Shown: piece after piece, positions 9,201 to 16,100 of the stretch
Numbering within the stretch: the stretch's first letter is position 1
How the letters are laid out: every line of letters begins with the position of its first letter
Assembly: GCA_024698885.1 (NCBI GenBank)
Contig: JAILQQ010000147.1
Span: 1 to 46,915 of the forward strand
Length of the DNA stretch: 46,915 nucleotides
From: Lachnospiraceae bacterium
GTDB lineage: Bacteria > Bacillota > Clostridia > Lachnospirales > Lachnospiraceae
Reading direction: 5' to 3'
The notes under the pieces: generated by a model
What the model was told of the DNA's origin: nothing
Databases searched by the model: none
Seen by the model: only the letters and a program-made list of their open reading frames with translations
Made by a program: the position numbers and the translations under genes

Positions 9201-10590
9201 CGACTCTATGGTGGAGAGACGGATGCTAGACCTGATCAACGTTCTTTCCCGTCATATCAGCGAGGAGGACAGCTTCAGTATCTGGCGTTATTATATCGAC
9301 GAGGACATTATCGATCATTATCTGGAGAAGGAGAAGGGGCATTACATCCGGATCCTCGACCATGATGCGAGTAAGAACACCCTGGCGATCGCCAAAGTCG
9401 ATCCGGACAGAGCTTCCCTGCGGGAGGTTCACAGGATCTATGAGGATCTGCGGCAGGGGATGACGCATGTAACAAGGGATATCCACATTTTCGGCGCTGA
9501 CATGGAACGGTTCCGTTTGGACGAAAAGGGAGAAAAAGCGAAAAAGGAAGAGGACCGCTGGGACCGGATCTCCTATTATGTCATGAATCCCGAAGCCAGA
9601 AAGGGCCGGTACGCGATCGGGATCCGGGAAAACGTTACGAAGGAGTACGCGCTGGAGCATAAGATGTGGCGCGAGCAGCAGTACGGCAAGCTTGTGGAGA
9701 ACGGGGCCATTATCTATCTCGAGGCGGATATCATCGATAATGTCCTGCTGATAAAGGATATCGTTCACAGGCTCCATGCTTACGGCGTACGGGACGACGC
9801 TTCCTATGACGACGTGCTGCATTCGCTCAGCCGGAACATTGATGAGACCGACCGGGATAAGGTGATGAGCACCCTGTCCCGCAGGGAGCTTGTGCGCCTT
9901 TACCGGTCAGGAAAGACGCTGATCAACTTTGAGTTTATGGGAAAGACCATGACAGAGCCCGAATGGCTGCGGTATGAGGGGCTTGTGGTGATGGGAGAAA
10001 ACCGAAAGACCGGGCATGTTGAGATCGGCTTGCGGCTCGCGAAATCCTATAAAAATGAGAGTGCCCGCATCATCTCCGAATATGATTCCCTGACGGGTCT
10101 TTATAACCGGACGATGTTTGAGAAGACGATCAACCAGATCCTGCTCGATCGGGGCAAGGCGGAGCCTCATGCGGAAGCGACCTTTATCCTGATCGATGTG
10201 GACAGCTTCAGGCGGGTCAACAATGTGTTTGGTCATAATGTGGGCGACAGCATTCTGAAGACGGTAGCCAAGATCATTTCCTCGGAATTTGAGCAGGGGG
10301 CTGTGATCGGACGCTTAAGCGGCGATGAATTCGTCGTCTTTTTGGCGGAGGTAACGGACCGCGACGAAATGGTCGAAAAAATACGGGCGGTCAATGAGAA
10401 GACATATTATGAACTGGATGCTGCCGGCCGGGCGGATGAGAATGTGGTCGTAGCGACCTCCATCGGCGTCGTCTATACGCAGGATACGCAGGAACGCTTC
10501 CATACGCTTTATCCGAAGGCAAACCTGGCCGTCAGGAACGCCAAGGAAGCCGGCCGGAATACGTGGCGTGTTTATGATAATCCGTTGTAG
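6271..10590 (+). CDS. Multidomain cyclic-di-GMP protein: REC-like, PAS, GGDEF (degenerate), EAL, REC-like, PAS, GGDEF
   Basis: This 1439-residue cytoplasmic signalling protein lacks membrane segments. Reading in order: a receiver-like fold (1-125), a PAS domain (~150-265), a GGDEF domain (~281-440) whose active site is GRLEADRF and so is degenerate, and an EAL domain (~456-705). A second receiver-like domain follows (~715-845, Asp in LVLIDFD), then PAS-like material (~865-1260) and a C-terminal GGDEF (~1269-1436) with intact GRLSGDEF. The EAL domain keeps the phosphodiesterase residues: SAEALMRW, SVNLS, EVTES, MDDFGSG, KIDMKF, VAEGVE and CIQGYYFYKPL. The protein may therefore both make and degrade cyclic-di-GMP. 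No RxxD inhibitory site stands before SGDEF. The ATG follows AGCGAGGTAAAG, a usable ribosome binding site. Confidence 0.92.
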   Translation: MAIQRAGILIISQSNIGAEALKALLEVDYHVFIAPDITGATSVLEAQVIDFIMIDITERTDELLDFTANIKHSKEYKHILIGVIHDHMDSSLSERCYRLGISYTICRPLDPRVVKNIVDNLVYTYIDERNEREEKRIEYAHRAHTVLGTLRAGLVVIAGDHNLSIRHISRNSLKILGYDAESEPEAREALIDSSFADFIHPEDRDNFYNALTGVIPDMEEAISIIVRLRLKNEQYAIFEINVREMVYVLGEQQFSLVLRLARTGLTGTDELKTEISRYEQKLRIDPLTGIYNRDTFFAETERMIKENPDQEYVIGIWDIDRFKAINALFGVKAGDQVLKDYAVFLKSVFEYEKGTYGRLEADRFISCGRARYLQMADKRLQPVLDGTVKWHSLDYTVQMHAGIYRLQSGEADIAAACDRAMMALNAVKGNYLYRINYFTREMLDAMLIQQQIIRDSERAHLNGEFFVVYQPIVDSRTKEIVSAEALMRWKKPDGTLVPPGVFVPIFEKNGFVSKIDMYVWEAVCAYQKRRIGEGKKTVPISVNLSRVDFYNENLFEDLMAVTQEYGVDGRHLKVEVTESVYMDQQQELMNITKKLRNEGFEVLMDDFGSGFSSLSMLKDFEIDVLKIDMKFMDAVDFSERAGNILYSIIQMAKTIRMRIVAEGVETANQYELLKNMECDCIQGYYFYKPLMEQEFDRELDAGRKETVTDSAAEYKKILYIGTNSEDIRFIESLLDAEVEIVPAATCKDAENDLEKNFGKVNLVLIDFDSAEEEGTAFLAVRKTREYYGLIPIVLIAGESIIDRISHYIWEGVLDIVTRPLNRDTMKNRLERAVNYFNIEKERRSIKLIGKSVALKQQINSFFEDSIAGIARIVVDRSEDMNIMELTYVNDRFLSIHGMTLDEAMRKDRLGTLLSRVAFSEIDAIDRQIYTATQNRESFLLREYCVEKHDGRTTSILSASSFKYIADVIRIDMILLENDSMVERRMLDLINVLSRHISEEDSFSIWRYYIDEDIIDHYLEKEKGHYIRILDHDASKNTLAIAKVDPDRASLREVHRIYEDLRQGMTHVTRDIHIFGADMERFRLDEKGEKAKKEEDRWDRISYYVMNPEARKGRYAIGIRENVTKEYALEHKMWREQQYGKLVENGAIIYLEADIIDNVLLIKDIVHRLHAYGVRDDASYDDVLHSLSRNIDETDRDKVMSTLSRRELVRLYRSGKTLINFEFMGKTMTEPEWLRYEGLVVMGENRKTGHVEIGLRLAKSYKNESARIISEYDSLTGLYNRTMFEKTINQILLDRGKAEPHAEATFILIDVDSFRRVNNVFGHNVGDSILKTVAKIISSEFEQGAVIGRLSGDEFVVFLAEVTDRDEMVEKIRAVNEKTYYELDAAGRADENVVVATSIGVVYTQDTQERFHTLYPKANLAVRNAKEAGRNTWRVYDNPL

Positions 10591-10597
10591 AGATTCG

Positions 10598-10648
10598 GAA
10601 TGAACTGAAGTTCATTCCTAAGCGCACGATTTGCAGGCAAATCGGCGC
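10598..10648. repeat. Two-hairpin intergenic repeat, copy 1
   Basis: Starting eight bases after the GGDEF/EAL stop is the palindrome GAATGAACT-ga-AGTTCATTC (10598-10617, nine perfect pairs). A second hairpin follows, GATTTG/CAAATC around CAGG (10628-10643) with outer GCGC/GCGC. A related copy sits at 33190-33238 after the giant gene. The last part of copy 1 is tandemly duplicated (10635-10651 and 10653-10669, 17 of 17 identical). Confidence 0.75.
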
Positions 10649-10709
10649 AGGGAGGCAAATCGGCGCAGGCAAGGAAATGATCCGGTCAGACGGCCAGGGA
10701 GGAAAGAAT

Positions 10710-11201
10710 ATGGATCCGGAGATGATGAAGCAGATCGGCAGAAAAATGAGCATCCTGATGGGTATCAGCATGAGCCTTGGCATGTCCCTGACAGGGACCC
10801 TTTCTTCGGGGCATTTTACAGTCCCCGGTTTTCTGATCAGTTTTCTCGTCAGCACCGTGGTCAGCCTGATCATCGGGTTTCTGATCCCGATCGCGAAGAT
10901 CTCGCGGGAAGCCTGCCAAAAGCGGAAGCTTCCGGAGGGCTCCTTAAAGGCCAGACTGTTTGAGAGTCTGCTTTCCGATCTGATCTATACGCCGATCATG
11001 ACGGTCATCATGGTAGCGATCGCGTATTTTTCGGCGACAAGGCAGGGGGCGGAGTTAAGCTATGTCCGGATGCTGATCCCTTCCTTCTTCCTCTGCTTTG
11101 CGGTCGGATATATCCTGATTTTCGTTTTGCAGCCGTTTTTCCTGAAAATGTTGATAAAAAAAGTCGCCGGTCAGGCAGGCAGACCGGGAAATCCAAGATA
11201 A
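10710..11201 (+). CDS. Small multi-pass membrane protein, DUF2798-like
   Basis: A 163-residue protein. An earlier in-frame ATG exists at 10677, but the ATG at 10710 is preceded by a strong GGGAGGAAAGAAT ribosome binding site, so I use it. About four membrane segments are visible: ISMSLGMSLTGTL, FLISFLVSTVVSLIIGFLIP, IMTVIMVAIAYF and PSFFLCFAVGYILIFVL, followed by a basic C-terminus (KKVAGQAGRPGNPR). The pattern resembles small DUF2798-type membrane proteins, but that name is tentative. No function can be assigned. The following gene starts 40 bases on with its own ribosome binding site. Confidence 0.75.
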   Translation: MDPEMMKQIGRKMSILMGISMSLGMSLTGTLSSGHFTVPGFLISFLVSTVVSLIIGFLIPIAKISREACQKRKLPEGSLKARLFESLLSDLIYTPIMTVIMVAIAYFSATRQGAELSYVRMLIPSFFLCFAVGYILIFVLQPFFLKMLIKKVAGQAGRPGNPR

Positions 11202-11241
11202 AACCGGATTCACAGCCGGCAGAGAAAGGAGACCGTAACGC

Positions 11242-11628
11242 ATGGAATGGATCGAAGTAACCGTACCGGTGCCCTATGAGGTTGAGGGGACAGCGTATCA
11301 GCTGGTGGCGGCCGCGGATAACTGGCTGGTCGGCCGGGATAAGGAAGGAAAGCTTTCTGCTTTCTCCTGGGAAAACGGCGTGGCGGCGCCCTTTGTAAAG
11401 GTTTCGGAGCAGGAGCTTTCGGCCGCAGGCGCTTATAAGGTCAGGCGGAATTTCTGGCTCAGGATGCTGACCGCCTTCTGGGCCGGGGAAAAGCAGCCGG
11501 ATTCTGTGGTAAATGCTTTTTCGGCAGATGAGATCGACAATGTCTTTGAGATCCGGGGCGGGAAGCTTGCCCTGAAGGAGGAGATCCCTTCTTTGGTTTC
11601 TGTGCTGAGACGGATCGTTGAGGAATGA
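11242..11628 (+). CDS. Hypothetical protein, 128 residues
   Basis: Not recognised. The protein begins MEWIEVTVPVPYEVEG, has no signal peptide or membrane segment, and looks like an alpha/beta protein with aromatic residues (NFWLRMLTAFWAGE). An AGAAAGGAGACC ribosome binding site precedes the ATG and codon use matches the neighbours, so it is likely real. It ends 22 bases before the first direct repeat of the Abi cassette, and the preceding membrane-protein gene may be in the same transcript. Confidence 0.7.
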   Translation: MEWIEVTVPVPYEVEGTAYQLVAAADNWLVGRDKEGKLSAFSWENGVAAPFVKVSEQELSAAGAYKVRRNFWLRMLTAFWAGEKQPDSVVNAFSADEIDNVFEIRGGKLALKEEIPSLVSVLRRIVEE

Positions 11629-11650
11629 TCCTACCTTGTTGATAGTGGTA

Positions 11651-11680
11651 CAACCAGGTTAATCGTTTAACTTATTGAAA
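11651..11680. repeat. Direct repeat flanking the Abi cassette, left copy
   Basis: A 30-base segment beginning CAACCAGGTTAATCG recurs at 12981-13010 with 28 of 30 bases identical; the differences are at repeat positions 6 and 21. The bases outside the repeats on either side do not match. The two copies bracket about 1.3 kb holding the antitoxin remnant, the RNA and the Abi gene. Confidence 0.85.
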
Positions 11681-11800
11681 GTCATTAATGGTGATGTACG
11701 GCTTACACCGGTGACCGCTGTTAAATTAGAGATGGTTTTAGGTGTTCCGGCTAAGTTCTGGAATAACCTTGAGGCAATCTACAGGGAGAAGATTATTTAG
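11663..11800 (+). pseudogene. Remnant of a HigA-type (XRE) antitoxin
   Basis: This open stretch of 45 codons has no start or ribosome binding site and follows an in-frame stop at 11660-11662. It encodes the C-terminal end typical of HigA-family addiction-module antitoxins: VINGDVRLTPVTAVKLEM, then VLGVPAKFWNNLEAIYREK. The helix-turn-helix N-terminus is missing and no HigB toxin is nearby. The left direct repeat overlaps its first codons. I read it as a decayed gene end carried by the cassette. It could be a start-less relic of an insertion into a former higBA locus. Confidence 0.7.
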
Positions 11801-11821
11801 ACAAAAGTGCACGGAATCCGG

Positions 11822-11850
11822 TTGACAGAAATGCAAAAACATACTATATT
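11822..11850 (+). promoter_or_regulatory. Promoter of the Abi-associated RNA
   Basis: Consensus TTGACA at 11822-11827 and TATATT at 11845-11850 are separated by exactly 17 bases. The expected start is near 11857, just before the structured RNA. Confidence 0.85.
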
Positions 11851-11856
11851 GTCTTC

Positions 11857-11926
11857 AGTGACTAAGTTCCAGATACTCGTGAGGACTGGGACCGCGGGAG
11901 GACCTGAGGGCCCTCCTTTAATTTTT
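11857..11926 (+). ncRNA. Structured RNA upstream of the Abi_2 gene (abiF-RNA-like)
   Basis: A consensus promoter drives a ~70-base RNA that ends in a terminator before the Abi gene. Stem 1 pairs GTTCCAG (11866-11872) with CTGGGAC (11886-11892) and encloses a CTC/GAG pairing. A second hairpin built on GGAGG (11897-11901) and CCTCC (11912-11916) is followed by TTTAATTTTT, a typical terminator. From memory, a conserved RNA motif named abiF has been reported upstream of Abi_2-family genes in comparative surveys. The position and size fit, but I could not align it to that motif. It may be an antitoxin-like RNA or an attenuator. Confidence 0.65.
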
Positions 11927-11939
11927 ATGAGGGTAAATG

Positions 11940-12878
11940 ATGTTGAAACCATATCTGACATATGGACAACAGATTCAGAAGCTGACTGGAGATAAAGGAC
12001 TCATTATCAGTGATCATGCTTACGCAGAGCGTATGCTGACTGATGTGGGTTATTTTTCGTTGATCGGAGGATACAAGAATCTGTTCATCAACCCTATGAC
12101 GCGCAAATATGTCGGCGGGACGACTTTTGAGGATATTGTTGCTCTTTACCGATTTGATGCGGACCTTCGACAGCTTACTTTTCAGTATCTTATATCTGTG
12201 GAGCAGAAATTAAGACAGTTAATCTCTGATAGTTTCTGCTCTTATTACGGAGAAAGCCAAACTGCATATCTTTCCCCAGCGAATTACACCCAAAATCCGA
12301 GAAAAGCTGCGGAGCTTGCAAAGCTGATCCAAATGTTGGACTATCATGCCGATCGCAATAATGAAAAAGCATATCTGGTTCATCAGAGAAGGGTTTATGG
12401 AAATGTGCCTTTATGGGTTACAACAAAAATCCTGACGTTCGGTCAGTTGTCCAAGTTCTACGGTCTATTGCAGCACAGGCAACAGAGCGCGATTAGCAAG
12501 GCGTACGAGAATGTGTCTGAGAAGAATCTGGGGAAATATCTGGGCTGCCTGACTTTGTTCCGAAATGTCTGTGCGCATAATGAGCGACTGTTCAGTCATA
12601 ACCTGATCCAAAGAGAGTTTCCTGACACGCAGATTCATGGGAAGATGAAGCTCCCCCAAAACGGAAATATGTATACTATGGGGAAGAAGGATTATTTCGG
12701 ACTGGTTATCGCCTTTCGATACCTGCTGAGGAGAGATGAGTTCATCTTGTATAAACGGGAGCTGAAGAAGGTTATCGACGGATACTGTAAAAAGAGTAAA
12801 AGGCTGACAAAAACAGAACTTCTGGGCAAGATGGGGCTGCCTGCTAACTGGGAGACGATAACCAGGTACAAGCCCTGA
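11940..12878 (+). CDS. Abi_2 (AbiD/AbiF) family abortive-infection protein, HEPN type
   Basis: A 312-residue protein of the Abi_2 family, phage-defence proteins believed to act as HEPN ribonucleases. The N-terminus (LTYGQQIQKLTGDKGLIISDHAYAERML) and the YFSLIGGYKNLF segment are characteristic. The HEPN Rx4-6H signature is present as RNVCAHNERLF near residue 222. Two adjacent ATGs exist (11937 and 11940). The GAGGG ribosome binding site at 11929-11933 is better spaced for the second. It lies between 30-base direct repeats and is more AT-rich than its neighbours, which suggests transfer. A promoter, structured RNA and terminator stand directly before it, so expression may depend on read-through of that terminator. 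Confidence 0.88.
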   Translation: MLKPYLTYGQQIQKLTGDKGLIISDHAYAERMLTDVGYFSLIGGYKNLFINPMTRKYVGGTTFEDIVALYRFDADLRQLTFQYLISVEQKLRQLISDSFCSYYGESQTAYLSPANYTQNPRKAAELAKLIQMLDYHADRNNEKAYLVHQRRVYGNVPLWVTTKILTFGQLSKFYGLLQHRQQSAISKAYENVSEKNLGKYLGCLTLFRNVCAHNERLFSHNLIQREFPDTQIHGKMKLPQNGNMYTMGKKDYFGLVIAFRYLLRRDEFILYKRELKKVIDGYCKKSKRLTKTELLGKMGLPANWETITRYKP

Positions 12879-12980
12879 TCAGCAGTTTTTCTAACGATCA
12901 AGTAAGAGCCAGAAACGGTGGTAAAAACATACCAATGCTTCCCACCTACATTTCAACTGGGCTGTCATTTTTCCGAGCAA

Positions 12981-13010
12981 CAACCTGGTTAATCGTTTAA
13001 TTTATTGAAA
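12981..13010. repeat. Direct repeat flanking the Abi cassette, right copy
   Basis: This 30-base segment begins CAACCTGGTTAATCG and matches 11651-11680 at 28 of 30 positions. It stands between the end of the Abi gene and the leader of the giant surface-protein gene. The 102 bases between the Abi stop and this repeat show no gene. Confidence 0.85.
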
Positions 13011-13183
13011 ATTGAATAAATTTACCGATCTGAATGAACCTTTTCTTCGCCATTTATCGTCTTATTTTAATGAGGGAAGTTATGGGTTCATTTTGTTTTG
13101 CGAACCCGCAGCCGGCAGCCAAACGGGAAAAGGCTGCGTTTATGGATAAAAGGTATTTCACGGATGAAAAAAGGAGAGACGAG
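13011..13183 (+). promoter_or_regulatory. Structured leader of the giant surface-protein gene
   Basis: This 173-base leader holds no separate gene. Two hairpins are visible: GGGTTC (13084-13089) with GAACCC (13102-13107), and CGCAGCC (13107-13113) with GGCTGCG (13132-13138). They share base 13107, so they could compete. No long U-run follows. I saw no clear -35/-10 pair and no match to cyclic-di-GMP riboswitch consensus. The ribosome binding site AAAAGGAGAG lies just before the ATG at 13184. Confidence 0.45.
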
Positions 13184-16100
13184 ATGAAGAGAAGAAGATG
13201 GTTCAGGTCATTGGTTGCCGCACTGGCCATGACGTCGATGCTTTTGGAGAGTACCGTACCGGTGCTCGCCGTTGAAGCATCGGAGTACGCGGATGCTTCC
13301 GTCACGGAGAACGGGACGGAGGTGTATGTCGATGAGGGCAATGCGGAAGCAGAAGAAAACACCGAGGTATTTGTCGAGCAGGTAACGGAAGACGCTTCGA
13401 CGGAATCCGATGCCGGGCAGGAAACGTCTGAAAACGGGGAACCTTCCGGAGAATCGGAGGAGCCCCAGGCGCAGGCAGAGGAGCCGGCAGAGCAGACGGA
13501 GGAGCCGGCAGAGCAGCCGGAGAGCACCCCTGAAAAAGCGGAAGCGTTAGAGGTTTCCGACGGGAGGATCCGGATAGCGGGCTATGATTCGATCTACCTG
13601 GCGCTCAATACGGACCGCATGACCGCAAAGGACAGCTTCCGGCTGAGCTTTACGGGCTTTGACGGCAGCGAGAGCTATGACGGGGCCCTGAACGGGACAC
13701 TGAACAAGGCGGACGGCAGGATCTTCCGTTTTGAGAATCTGGCCGGGAAGGATATTGAAATAAGCGCTGCTTCCGATGACGGGGCGGTGACCTTCGAATA
13801 CCGGACCAGAGAGGACGGCTATCCCGAGATCGTCGTGATCTCTCCCGAAGAAACGGAGCCCGAGAAACGGCTTGCGGTTTCGGAGGACGGCAAGGGCCTG
13901 GAGGGCGAAGGCCTCGACAGCCTTACCGTACAGCTTAATACCGATCGGCTTGCAGACAGCGATCGGTTCAATCTGATCTTAAGCACCAACGCAGAGGCCC
14001 GTTATCAGGACGAGCCTGTTTCCGGTGCCATCGAGGGCCTTGGCAGATCAGCCGGGACTCTTTCCCTCTCTCATCTCGAAAAGAAATCCTTTATCATATA
14101 TGTTGCCGGAGAAACCAGCAATACCATCGCCGCGGATTACTCTGTCGTCTCGGAGGAAGGCGGTTATGTTCAGATCACAGTTTATCAGACAGATGAAGCA
14201 CAGACCGTCAAACGCGTCTATGAATATGAGGATGACGACGTTAAAGTAACGGCTGCTATCGAAAAGGCCGACGCGATTCCCGATGACGCTTATTTCTCCG
14301 TAAAGAAGATCGAGCCGGAATCGGAGGAGTATGATTATGATGCCTATATGGAAGCGCTGAACGCTAACGAAGAGGGTGATTTCGCTTTTAATAACATCAA
14401 TACCCTCTTATATGATATCGCGTTCTATACCGATGATACGATGGCCGAGGAGATCGAGCCGGAGGAAGGCGCCGTCCGCGTTTCCATCCAGTTCAAGAAG
14501 GATCAGCTGAATGACGGCCTTAATGTAGGATCGCAGGATGAAATTGAAATACTTCATCTTAGCGAAGACGAAAATACGATCAATATAGAGCCTCTGACAG
14601 CGGAGATCTCCGGTGAGCAGGACGAGCTGACGTTTGAAACGGACAGCTTTTCGATCTATGTGCTGCCGGACAGAACCGATGATACATATGTCATAGAGTA
14701 TGAATATAAGCAATGGAACGGCGACCCTAATGCGAAAAACTTTACTTTCTATGTGAAAAAAAGTAAATTAGGCAATTTTGCGAATTATATCAACAATGTC
14801 GATGAAAATAATATTGTTCATTTAAAGGATGGCTTTGTTCCGAAGGCTGTGATAGCGGACAGGAATTCCGACCAGTCCGTAAAGGCATTGGGGGCTGCGT
14901 TGAACGCGGCCGGTCTTGCCGATTGGAAAGAAGATGAGATCGGACGGGGATATACTCGTTTTATACGGGCTTTTGGCGTCAAAAGCGTGGGAATACAGCT
15001 CGATCACGGCAATTACTGGGTCGAGGATATGAGCGACAGCTTTATTCCCGTCAGCAATATAGATGAAATAAAAGTAGAATTTCCTCAAGATGACCTTTCC
15101 ACTCCCAAAGATGCGCAGTGGCCTAAAAGTCCGGGTCTTGGCATTACCTCTAAAAGCGATGTGGCGGTTGTTGAGGTGACTCTTTCAGATAATAAGATGA
15201 ACAACAGCTGGGACCAGCCATACCACAAAGACTCTTCGGATATCGCCGGTGTAACCCTGGTAAATGGTGTTAAGGCATCGCTTGCAAAGGATGGGGGGAA
15301 TGACAGCGTTACCTTAAGTTTAAGCGACGGCAAGACGGATTTCGGTATCTTTGAGTACAGGACAGTCGAAAAAACACCGGGAACGAACCGCAGCCTTGCA
15401 GATATTCTCGGCGAAGCCGTGAATTACGGGATTACAGCCAATACGATCAATTTCAGCGGAAAGATCGAGTCCAACTTTGCCACCGGGCTTATTGAGGCAA
15501 CGGGAACGCATGCGACGCAGGGCGTTTACTCCGGGATGGCCGGAGACGATATCGTCGGCGATATTAGCGGGTCGGGTTGGTTTACCGAGGCATCGGAGAA
15601 AAAGCCTTTCACGATCTATCTTGGGAAAAACAGTGAGGCTCTTCCGGAAATAAAGGAGGGGGGCAATTTTGATCTCCTGTACAGAAAGATAACAGACGGC
15701 GGCTATATTACCTTAAATTCGGAGAAGACGAAAGAAGAGCTGGCAGCCCAGGTACGTGATATGATCGGTGCGGTAAAGACCATCGGGTCGAATATCGCTG
15801 CTGAGACCGCGTTGACCGGCCTGAGCCTTAAGGATGTAGTGGATGATTCGGATCCGGTCCACAAGGTAATCGACCTGACAGGGTATTCGGACGGGACATA
15901 TTATGTAAACCTGGAAGCCGGCGAGTATGCAAAGCAGATGACCGGAACGGATCAGCTGATCATCAAGTTAAAGGATAGCCAGAGGATCGTATTTAACGTA
16001 CCGGATCCCTCGATCACGCTGAATCAGCTGGTTGTGGATCTGTATGTAAACGGGCAGAGTACGAACGAAATCAATTCCGGAGATCATACAGAGGCAGTAG

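Noticed and set aside
13034..13183. An upstream in-frame extension of 50 codons for the giant protein
   Set aside because: The signal peptide and the ribosome binding site both fit the ATG at 13184; the extension would bury the signal peptide and covers the two hairpins of the leader.
13011..13183. A cyclic-di-GMP riboswitch in the leader of the giant gene
   Set aside because: The conserved tetraloop/receptor parts and the GCAAAGCC-type core of the class I riboswitch were not found, nor a class II pattern.
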